Made by a program: the position numbers and the translations under genes. Under the pieces are notes generated by a model. That model did not search any database. It saw only the letters and a list, made by a program, of their open reading frames with translations, and had not been told where the DNA came from. A DNA stretch of 64,000 nucleotides. It comes from Fragilaria crotonensis (taxonomy: Eukaryota; Bacillariophyta; Fragilariophyceae; Fragilariales; Fragilariaceae). Below, in pieces: positions 1 through 9,495 of the stretch (within the stretch, counting starts at the first letter, position 1; every line of letters starts with the position of its first letter). The stretch lies in the NCBI GenBank assembly GCA_022925895.1, contig JAKSYS010000003.1:62001-126000 (forward strand), written 5' to 3'.

Positions 1-2867
1 CGGGTACACCTATCGCAATATCCATAAGTAAAGGAGCATCCGCAACGAAAGCGCAACCCAAACGACGACGGTTCTCTAGAATCTTCGACGCTAGTTGCAT
101 TGCGGCCGGGTTCTCTTTCGCCAAGTACAGCAAAGAGTGCGAAGCAACGCCATCAAAGACCAGTTTCCACAAACCTTCAAAAGGTGTTAGAATATGCTCA
201 AACAATAATGATCAGATGCCCTACCGACCAACTCTTACCTTCGTAGTGGGTTGACACATTTATCACACTGAGGCATAGCGAAGAAACTACTTCACTCATG
301 AAGTTTGCACCACTTCCTCCCTCCACTGTGTGGCGAGATGCCGATTCGTTTCGCTCTCCCATGCCTCTGTTATTCTTGGTGAAAGCGCGTCTAGAGTCCG
401 AATTCCGTTCGTCAAGCGGGATATCTTCAGTGAGTGTTTTCATACCAACCCCGAAGACTATGTCACTCGCAAACTTGTTGTCGAATCGGTTGACAACGGC
501 GTCCATCAACAAGACCGAAACCTGTCGCAACCCACTCATACTCGGTCCGGCAGAAAGACACTTCAAAACAGCACGACGATACGGATTTGTTTTTGTCTTC
601 GCTATCAACGAGAGATCACCTGCCTTCCCTTCTAAAACCTCGGTCAACGCCGGCGAGAGGACATAAACGCACGTGTCGTCGGCGTCACCCTCTCCAAGCT
701 TCTGGCCCTTAAAACTCTTGGTCCCAGTAATGTTTCCGAAAGAATACGGTGATTTTTCGAACTTGATCGGACCTCGTTCGTCGTGGACGTAGACGTCGAC
801 GCGGATGCACAGGCTTGCGTCTGGACCCACGCCTGCAACATCTGGCTTCGCACGAATCATCGTCTCGCCAGAGGAATCAGGTGCTAATGGATGAAATAAG
901 GCAGTGAGCAAGAGTCGCATGAGAGGCTGATTTGAAATCAATTGAAAAACGGCAGCCATCGTAAACAAAGCAGTCTTGGCAGGCGCAGCCTCTTGGATTC
1001 TATCAGCCTCCTGTCCGTCGATTCCAGCTTCCGCGATCCCCGTTTGAGCTCCTAAACTCAACACATCAGCCATTGACGTTACTTGATGCCCTTCATTAGC
1101 AGGATTCTTGAATCGTTGCATGTAGAGAAGAAGTGGCTGTAATAAGAGGGGGTAAACAAATGTAGCGAGCATCATCTCGATTGCTTGCTCATTCAAAGAT
1201 GTAAGCCCGACCTTGAAGACATCCTCCAATAGGAGCAATTCGTCTTGGAGATCCGCAAGACTGTCTCTGAGCCCGTCGGACAGTCGCTTTTTCTTCGCTT
1301 CAGCTTTTGCTTTTTCCATCTTGGCGTCTCGAATCCTGGCCCCTTCGACGTTCTGATTGATACCGGCGCGAAGCAGGTCGATTTCTCGGATTTGTTCTTC
1401 TACAACTCCCCACAGATGTGCAAGATTAGAAAAGATTGGGGACACCAAGGCCTCAACTCGACGCGGTGAACAAACATGCTGGGCGATGGCTAGTCTCTCA
1501 CGCAACGGCAATGCTTGAGCATTGGAGAGGGAACCGTCTGGAGATCTACTATCGCCATCGAAGTCGACTTCAGCCAATTCTGTTGCACTCACAGTGGCAA
1601 GACGAAGCGTATTGAGACAAATGTTCATGGCAGTGACACGCACAAATCTGTCTTGATGAGAGGCACAGTATTCCAATGCTCGACCGTACAAAGGGAACTC
1701 AACCTCAGTGGCCTCAACTTGGACTGGTTTACTGATAGGACTTGCCGAAGAATCCTCGCTAGGTAAGTTTTTTTCTGAAGAAAAATGCACCGAAGAGGCA
1801 AGCTTGAAGCCCACGTCATCGTGTTCGCGAGGATACGTGAGGAAGAATTGAAGTGTCTCTGCATTCATACGCAAGGCCAGCGACTTGAGAAAGGTGACAT
1901 AGTGAGTAGTTAATTCGGCCATTTCCTGGCTTCCGGCTTTTCGCTGAGCCATTGAAGTGCTTGACACATCTCCGTATTTAAATCGCTCTGCAATCGCATA
2001 TTGTTCCAGGGGGAGATTAATCAGATCATTTACATAGTTGTTGGAGAGCAAAAAGTATAACGACGTTGCTCGTGACACGTTCTGGATCAAGATACACACG
2101 GACTGAATTGCCTGGATTGCAATTTGTATTGGTGGAAGTAAGGTTCCCTCGAATCTGGGCCCTCCATTCTCGGTGCTTCCTACACTCTCTGATGCATCCG
2201 TCTCGGCAACGCTGTCAGAAGCCAAGGGTTCTTTGCTACTCTCGTCGTCGAACCCATAATCAAGATTAGCCGCCGACGAATTTAGAGAGTGGTGGTGGTA
2301 ACTTTTGAAGGACCCGCCGGTTGCAATCTTGACAACCAAACCAAGCGCATTGCGCTCAAAGAAGTTTTCAAAAAGAGCAATATGAGATTCAATCTCTGCC
2401 TTGCTTTCGTCGTCCTCTTCCGCTGTAGGCTCGACGCTCAACCGCAACTCGTCGGCCCTACTTTGTGCTGCCGCCCCAGCCTTCTCGCCCATGATAACCA
2501 GTTCGGCAGTTCTCCGAAGCAGCTCAACCATCTCTTCCTCTTCGTCTGGAGCCATGGTAACAAACCTAGCTTGTGTTTCTTGAGTCCAACTGGCGTTGAC
2601 GACTTCCGGTTTTTCGGCGTCGTCGCTCGGTGTTGCGTTATTCAACCTGCGTCTCCCACGAAACAATCCCCGTGGCTGATCCCTTTTGACTGTCGGAGTC
2701 ATCAAGGCTCCGTTTCGTTCCAACTCTCGCCACGATGACCGGGTCTTTTCCGTGAGTTCCTCCATTCGGTTCAGACGGAAAGTGAGCTCATCTAATGGAG
2801 TCTCAAATTTTTTCGCATCAGCATGTCGGTGATGCTTCTTCTGTCGTGGTGTGCCCCCACGGAACAT
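1..2867 (-). CDS. CLEC16A: CLEC16A/TT9-like FPL-domain protein (3' partial)
   Basis: The family (human CLEC16A, fly Ema, worm GOP-1, plant TT9) acts in endolysosomal trafficking and autophagy. The main exon, 2867-239, encodes 876 codons from an ATG. A charged N-terminus of about 180 residues is followed by the conserved FPL region. It shows a segment like 'SLYFLLSNNYVN', then 'VTFLKSLALRMN', then the signature 'FPLYGRALEY', matching the family's 'SLYYLLSNNYVN', 'ISFLKTLSLKLN' and 'FPLYTEAIKF' order. A 64-bp GT-AG intron (175-238) splits a Gly codon. The second exon continues open to base 1, so the 3' end lies outside the window. A long middle segment contains a Lys/Ala-rich coiled-coil-like stretch. 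The family assignment is strong. The membrane role is inferred from homologues only. Confidence 0.82.
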
Positions 2868-3594
2868 GATGCTTCACGACGCAATGTGGAGGACACGGGC
2901 CCTCAAGTTGTCGAAGTTAATGCTCTTGTTATTCCAACGCCAACTTCGTGTTGAGAGAGGATCGTAACTCGCAACGCCAACTTGATAGTGCGACCATGCC
3001 CACGGGGGGTATCATAGACGGTTCTCGTATTGGTCCTTGGTACTGTGCCCTGTATGCATACTGCTTGGTACTTGGTACTACACTCTATGAGGCGCATGAA
3101 CGGCGGTGTGACGTTCATGAAAAGGTGATGACACGCTAGTAGAGCAGCAATATTCCGAGGGTACGGCCAAGTGGTGCCTACGAGTAGGTGTTGTAGGTGG
3201 TACACAGTACCGAAGAAGTAGAAGTAGTAGAGTAGCACCGTAGTAGTATGGATCCATGTGGCGTCACTCAAAGCTCTAAGTAGACTGCAGTACATTGTAT
3301 TCATACCTACGGTAGTGCTAGCTAGTAATACGATTTACTTGTACCTGGCTTATGCCTACATTAGGCATTAGACTACAGTACCGAGTGCTCCGTAGGTTAG
3401 TACTACAGTGCCTTGACGGGAAGGTGCTGGGAGTTTATGGACTTGGAACTTGGACCACTCGCGTGTCATAGATTCAGATTCTAACTCAGATCAACTGCGC
3501 ATGGAAATGAACACAAGGCGTTGAAAGGCACTAGATCTCATGCTTCCGTAATCGCCTCAAACACGAAAATCCGCGAGTGTGGTTGGTGGTAGAC
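2868..3594. other. Intergenic, nothing recognised
   Basis: About 730 bp upstream of the CLEC16A-like gene and downstream of the small Lys-rich gene. It is rich in short GTAC-containing words. No ORF here looks like a conserved protein, and I see no RNA gene. Confidence 0.6.
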
Positions 3595-4032
3595 TTAATC
3601 AGCGACAGAAGCATCAACCGACCTCCGTTGTTTCTTTTTCCCGCTATTGGAGTCCCTTTCCTCACGTTTCCGCTTTTCCTTTCGTTCTTTCTTCGCTGAC
3701 TTCTTGGCCTCTTTTTCGGCAGACTTTGCAGCCTTATCCCTCTTCTTCGAATCCTTGTCGGGGGTCGTTTCACTGGATTCCTTTTTCTTGGAGTGGACGG
3801 TTGATGTTCCTTTCGTTGACGGTGTCGATGGCGTTGCTATCAGCATTTCGTCCAGAGTCTGCATCTTCGCGCTGCCGAGGGACTGACTGATTGTCTGTAA
3901 TCGAGTCAGATTCTCATGCAGTGCAATTTCCTCTTGCCCCTCGCGTTCGAGAAATCTAGAAATTAGCTTGTGCGCTGTCATCTCAGAAACTGGCACTGAT
4001 TTCATTACTTGTCGTACTCTGGGTCCATTCAT
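3595..4032 (-). CDS. Small Lys/Glu-rich hypothetical protein
   Basis: A 145-residue ORF from an ATG. Residues 1-70 look folded, with a short helical segment around 'HKLISRFLEREGQEEI'. Residues 70-145 are dominated by Lys, Arg, Glu and Ser with KKxxKK-type clusters, as in nuclear or nucleolar proteins. I do not recognise a family. It is divergently arranged with WDR55, with 308 bp between the two start codons, and could share a promoter region with it. A nuclear location is inferred only from the basic tail. Confidence 0.55.
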   Translation of the reverse strand: MNGPRVRQVMKSVPVSEMTAHKLISRFLEREGQEEIALHENLTRLQTISQSLGSAKMQTLDEMLIATPSTPSTKGTSTVHSKKKESSETTPDKDSKKRDKAAKSAEKEAKKSAKKERKEKRKREERDSNSGKKKQRRSVDASVAD

Positions 4033-4340
4033 AGTGTAGAATTGCTTTGTTGACGATGATTGCGATGTTGACGATGATTGCCTTGCTTTGACGAAGATAT
4101 CAGATCAGACGTCGGTATCGTGAGACGAATTGCTGGCGGAATGTCGCGAACTGCAAGTGTGATTCGTATGATTACAGTTTTTGGGTGGCTTCGCGCGCAG
4201 CCCCGCGCAATCGAATCTGGGGTATGCAAACAATCACCATTCAACATTTTTCACGCCGTAATTTTAACCACAAACCCCCGCCTCCTCCGACTCTGGCGTC
4301 GAACAGTCACGCTGATAACAAAATCATCACGAAACAAACA

Positions 4341-5720
4341 ATGGTGCTCACTGTCGAGTGTTCAGACCAACCTCTGGATTTGGCCTTTCATCCTATAAAC
4401 CCCAATTTAATGGCGGCGGGCCTGGTTGATGGAACCATTGAAGGTAAAAAATCACTAAATTGATGGCGGGTTCATGTTTCAAAAGATTACACTGCTCACA
4501 TCCTGGCTGTTATAGTGCACGAGGTCCCCAACAATGAGGGCGAAAATGAAGATTATGGCAGTGACGAAGATTCTGAGAGCGATACCATTCTGTCCACCAT
4601 TCCTGTTCATACTATGCAAATCTCTTCAGATCAAAGAAAGGTCCCATCGTGTCGCTCCATCTTGTTTTCGCACGACGGCCAAAACCTCTACACCGGTGGA
4701 TCCGGTGGCGACATCTGCGCACTTGATGCTGATATTTCGTGTTCCTTGGGAGGCTCAGAAACAGCTCTTTTATGGCGACTTCCTCCCCGATCTGAAGCAG
4801 TCCACAGCCTCAAACAGTTACCCACCTCAGCAACCTGCGGTCCGCTTCTCTGCGCCGGATACGAAAATGGCACCGTACGGCTTTGGGATACGCGACTCTG
4901 TGGCAGCAACACTTCCAAGAAAGCATGCGTCATGACGTGGGACGAGCATGAAGATTACATATCTGGCTTTGAACATGATGCAGACGGTACGACCTTGTTG
5001 GCAAGCTCGGCCGACTGCTCAATATCCGTCATGGATATGCGCAAGGCAGTGAACCCCCAAACCCGGTCGGAAGCCATTCGTAGATCAGACGATCAAGAAG
5101 ATGAGATGCTGTCAATTGTGTTGCTCAAGAATGGACGCAAAGTCATGTGCGGGTCACAGCAAGGTGTTTTGTCAGTTTGGTCCTGGGGTGTTTGGGGCGA
5201 CGTGTCGGATCGTTTTCCGGGGCACCCTTGTTCGATTGACGCGCTCTTGAAAGTTGATGAAGATACTGTCCTAACAGGAGCATCGGATGGCATCATCCGA
5301 TTGGTACAACTTCATCCAGACAAATTGCTGGGCGTTCTCGGGGAGCATGATGGATATCCAGTGGAGAAACTGCAGTTCAACTCAGATCGAACTTACGTTG
5401 GGAGCGTCAGCCATGATAATTTCATAAGACTTTGGGATGCTCGAGTCCTACACGATGACAATGACAACGATGATGATGAGGAGGAGGAGGAGGAAGAAGT
5501 CTCTGACGAGGAAGACCAGAAAATGCCAGCAATTTCAACCAATGAGACCTCGAAGCATGAAAGCGATGATGACTGGGATGATGTTGATGATAGTGACAGC
5601 GGCAGCGATAATGATGGTGATAGTGAGGATGCTAGCGAAAGTGATGAGGAAGAAACTGCGAATGATCGTCGATCGAAGAGACTCAAGACGGAGAATGAAA
5701 AATTCTTCGACGATTTGTAA
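4341..5720 (+). CDS. WDR55: WD repeat-containing protein 55 (Jip5-type), one intron
   Basis: WDR55/Jip5 is a nucleolar WD40 protein needed for rRNA processing and ribosome biogenesis. Exon 1 (4341-4443) encodes 'MVLTVECSDQPLDLAFHP', with the first blade starting at once. A 72-bp GT-AG intron (4444-4515) follows, and exon 2 (4516-5720) keeps frame, giving about 435 residues. Family hallmarks include 'GYENGTVRLWDTR', 'DEMLSIVLLKNGRKVMCG', 'WGVWGDVSDRF' and 'TGASDGIIRLVQ', each close to the WDR55 consensus. The last ~85 residues are a very acidic Asp/Glu/Ser tail ending in a short basic patch and FFDDL, which is also typical of the family. The ATG at 4341 is chosen because the domain begins immediately and upstream in-frame sequence looks non-coding. 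Confidence 0.9.
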
Positions 5721-6861
5721 TTCCTTCTCGTGGTTCCGAGCGTTGCAAGGCTATCCTTGGAACTTCGCTTATTCACCGAGCATTCATCTGATGAAGTGAT
5801 CCTGCATTGGCTTCTCCCCTCTTTATGTACTGTATGGTACTCTCGTCGGTGCAATTTTTGTTTTTGTTGAAGTTGTCAAACTGTGGGGTCATCGCATCAG
5901 CCAAAACACCTCTGCCTGGTACTTACGGTGATGCAATATTCGTCACTCCTGATCAACCGCCAAGGAGTTCAAATCACCTTGCGAATACCTCCGGCAAGGG
6001 TTCTTTGCTTTTATTGGCGAAACGAGACAACGCTGCAGGTCCTGCGTGATAGTAGAGGCGTGTGCTCATTACCCTTAGCCTGATTTTCAGCCGTAGGGGT
6101 GTTAAGTTGTTTCGTAAGTGTTTGAGCGTCTATGCTAAAACAGCCTTGTAAACATCTCATGTTGATGGAAGCAGAAACTACTAGTAACATTATATTAGTT
6201 TTCATTAAGTACGTGTTGACTCACGCCAATCGTGGCACAGAGGTTTCGTAAACGGGTTAGAAGGTTCAATCACCCTCGTTGTGACGAGCCGAACACTGGA
6301 GTTTTATTAAGTTAGGCAATTAACCACTGGTTCCTATCATAGGTATAACAAATCCTGCCTTGGCCCACCGGTGATCATTAGTTCTGATGTATGATTCAAG
6401 AACTGTTCAAGTGGATCGTATACAAGAGAGAAGTCGTTGACATTTTTCGATTGACGCAAAGGAGCGACTATACCACCGCTGATACATGGCACACGACCAC
6501 AGCGGTACTCCAAACAACTCTGTAAGACTAAATCCACGACATCACTTTTTAGAAGTCAGAAGCAACACCCCAATAAACAATAAACCAATACACCACTCCT
6601 GCTCTGTCCTCGAAAGACTGTGATACGACGTCGAACACTATATAGGAACTCGGTATTTCGCAATCTGTCACAGGGATTCGTTACTGCTCGTACGCAGTAC
6701 ACTCCTGCAGTACTGCTACAGGTATGCATACAATTACCGTTGTGCAGTGTGTCGAGTGTCGATGTCACAACGTCACAAATGAACAGATGACCACGTTCAC
6801 ATCACAAAAATACCAATTTTACAACTTCACACTACCGAACTTCCCGCCAACTCCACGACTC
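5721..6861. other. Intergenic up to the nested mobile-element stack
   Basis: About 1.1 kb downstream of WDR55. Only short ORFs without recognisable domains occur. The right edge is the first base before the left tip of the foldback element at 6862. Confidence 0.55.
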
Positions 6862-6868
6862 AAGAACT

Positions 6869-7112
6869 AAGAATCCTATGGATTCCCAGAAGTCGCCTCA
6901 GCTGTACTGCACTGTCGAGCGGTATGGCTGTGCAATAGTGTAACCACATAGCAACTACGTATGGAGCATTCATGTTACTGTCGTATGTGTACTTCTACGA
7001 GTATGACGTAGTGACAGTAGCATAGTGGGCAAAAAACGTAATGACTATGACGATTTTAGAGTATCCGAGGAGTCCAACGGATTCCCGGATGGTTCACTAA
7101 AGCACTGGCCTG
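6869..7112 (-). repeat. Split direct repeat, copy A (3' terminal)
   Basis: Identical over 244 bp to 7382-7625. It forms the outer 3' end of the YR retrotransposon in element sense. A 24-bp spacer (7113-7136) separates it from copy B. Confidence 0.9.
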
Positions 7113-7136
7113 AGGCTGTTGGGGACGGCGGGTGGG

Positions 7137-7383
7137 TTAGCAAAAAAAGTACATCGGCAGATATCGCATCACCGATGTATTCAAATCGCTCATTTGCAAA
7201 ACAAGTGAGTGATTTCCATCAGGGAACAAGTTGTTTGCCCTCGACCGCGCTGCGGTCGAATGTCCTAGGGCCGTCAGTATGTCATTTACGTAACGACAGA
7301 TGTTAGATAGACACTTGGGTACTGCAATAGAAGGGAGTAGCTTACTCGTCTACTGTTGCATTGGCTTAGTGTCTTATCTGCAA
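7137..7383 (-). repeat. Split direct repeat, copy B (internal)
   Basis: Matches 15943-16191 throughout except for the length of an internal A-run. It abuts copy A' with a shared 'aa' at 7382-7383, which reproduces the junction expected in a circular intermediate. Confidence 0.9.
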
Positions 7384-7625
7384 GAATCCTATGGATTCCC
7401 AGAAGTCGCCTCAGCTGTACTGCACTGTCGAGCGGTATGGCTGTGCAATAGTGTAACCACATAGCAACTACGTATGGAGCATTCATGTTACTGTCGTATG
7501 TGTACTTCTACGAGTATGACGTAGTGACAGTAGCATAGTGGGCAAAAAACGTAATGACTATGACGATTTTAGAGTATCCGAGGAGTCCAACGGATTCCCG
7601 GATGGTTCACTAAAGCACTGGCCTG
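7382..7625 (-). repeat. Split direct repeat, copy A' (internal)
   Basis: Exact copy of 6869-7112. It lies downstream, in element sense, of the YR-type ORF. Confidence 0.9.
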
Positions 7626-8221
7626 CCCGTGTCGTCTGCTGACGCTGTTATACGCAGTGTAGCAGGGTTGGGGGCCATATCGTGCGGCGGCAGACAGCCG
7701 GAAAAAAAAGAAAAAGGAAATTATTCTGTGTTTCAGTCGGGTTGTTATAATTGCGTTTAGCATGACAACGTAACAAGCAGCTGGAATGGTACTAGAAACA
7801 GTTGGGTTGCTAAAACTCGGTTGAGTAGGACAACAAGACATACATGTAAAACGATCGCGTGCGATGGTACTGGCATACTCGAGCAGGACGTTTGCCTGCT
7901 CGTCTGCGTTGCTTGGTGCGTACCGGGCATGCGTTATATCTTATTGGCATACGTTTTCATATGCGTTATGTTCGCAGCGCAATTCGATAATTTAGCGTAT
8001 ACTAACGCTGGACCTCGAGGTTCAGGCGAGAGGGATGTGCTCGGGCTAATTACAACACATGGTGTGGGCACCGATGTGGCTCTGCGTGCTCGGGAATGCT
8101 CATACACATGCGAACGCTGTTCGAAAGGGTAAATCGCATTACACAAAATTAGGTATTTCGCTGGTGTCGTTCACCGCGTCGTTTTGTCGGCGGGAGGTGA
8201 CGGCCAAATTGCGCAGGTAAG
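7626..8221 (-). other. Non-coding region of the YR retrotransposon between YR ORF and repeats
   Basis: About 600 bp between the recombinase-type ORF and repeat A'. It contains a short T-rich run in element sense. Nothing else is recognised. Confidence 0.5.
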
Positions 8222-9133
8222 TCATAAAGCGTTACTTTTCCATCGCAACAGATACTTGATCTCCATCTCACTAAACCCTTTTGAATATAATAGGGTACAC
8301 GCGCCGACGCGCAACGAATGGGAAGACCACAATTGAAGGGTTGCGCGATGCGCAGTAGGGTCAAGTTGGTATACTTTAGCGGCGGCGGCGCGGAGAGTTG
8401 CATCAATGTCGACAGTTGTGATATTGTATGCGACTCCATCATTACCTCGGTACACGCTCAGAGGCTGAGTGGGGGAGGAATTTGCAAGTCGCTTGTGGCG
8501 TGCAAGAATTTGTAAAAAATTCGATACGAAACATAGGTTCGTGTTGCTGTTGTTGCGCGTGAACAATTTCCACTCTCCATTCTCACCATTTTTTTGTTCT
8601 TCGAATCGCAGCTTGATTTTTTCGACTCGCGACGGGGTTGCGAGAGCTTGCGCGAAGGTTAAAGGAGAGGAAGTTATGGTGAAGCACAAGACATCGTTCA
8701 AAGTAAATGCATATGCATTTTTGAATCGATTTTTGTGGAACGTGTTGAGGGGTCGGTGGATAAGTTGGGTTTGTGCCCACTCGATACCGCGACATCCTGC
8801 ATACAGATTGCATAACGTCCAGTTTGCCATTGCGGCAGTCAGACAACAATCATCCTTTTGGGAACTTGGAAAGTTAGCGATGGCGAGATGCATTTCGACT
8901 GTAAATGGTTCGCGTCGATTTGGGACCATTTCCCATCGTCGTTGTTCGGCAATTACCTTGGCGATCACTGGCGCGAGCGCTGCGTCGGCTGCGGAAATAA
9001 AACGCGGGTCAATCGGGCGGAAACGCCCCAGAAAAGTTGCGATGTCATGTAAGTAACTCGCAATCGTGCTGGCCTTGATTGCTCGACAGTGGAGAGACGA
9101 TCCTGTTGCCAAATGCGTTGCGTACATTGCCAA
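8222..9133 (-). CDS. Tyrosine-recombinase-type ORF of the retrotransposon
   Basis: A 303-residue ORF, the last of the element's three main ORFs. Its N-terminal half is helical ('ASTIASYLHDIATFLGRF'), like the core-binding domain of tyrosine recombinases. Near the C-terminus 'SHSLRVGACTLLYSKGF' is the H-x-x-R box, followed by 'YLLRWKS', as in DIRS and phage-type YR proteins. It would integrate the cDNA circle without making a target duplication. Assignment rests on the box, the position after RT-RNase H and the repeat plan. It is part of a fossil-type element and no host role is suggested. Confidence 0.7.
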   Translation of the reverse strand: MAMYATHLATGSSLHCRAIKASTIASYLHDIATFLGRFRPIDPRFISAADAALAPVIAKVIAEQRRWEMVPNRREPFTVEMHLAIANFPSSQKDDCCLTAAMANWTLCNLYAGCRGIEWAQTQLIHRPLNTFHKNRFKNAYAFTLNDVLCFTITSSPLTFAQALATPSRVEKIKLRFEEQKNGENGEWKLFTRNNSNTNLCFVSNFLQILARHKRLANSSPTQPLSVYRGNDGVAYNITTVDIDATLRAAAAKVYQLDPTAHRATLQLWSSHSLRVGACTLLYSKGFSEMEIKYLLRWKSNAL

Positions 9134-9495
9134 TTGAAATTGGCTCGTTCTTGCGACTGGTTTTCGAGGAGCCAGTCGTCATCGAGCTTCATATCGAAAC
9201 AGAATATGAAGTAGTGGAGTCGACGGTTTCGAATTGTCCGAGCGACTTTGGTAGAGGCGGGCTTGCTTGCCAATGTACGGTGGACAGCCTGGACACCAGG
9301 CATGATAAGAGTTCTGGACTGGGGCGGAAAAAGCTGTAAGACCGCAACCTCGGCTCCTTTTGAAATATCTGTTGGCAACGAATCCTGTGAGTGGGGTTAT
9401 CTGGGAAAGGTGGTCGAGATAAAAAGTCGGCGAGATCGTTATCGGATCCCGCCACATGGGTACAGTCAACTGTAAGTTCGGTACGCTCGATGAGG

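Noticed and set aside
5393-5854. Ser-rich minus-strand ORF opposite the WDR55 tail
   Set aside because: It is the antisense shadow of the Asp/Glu-rich tail codons of WDR55.
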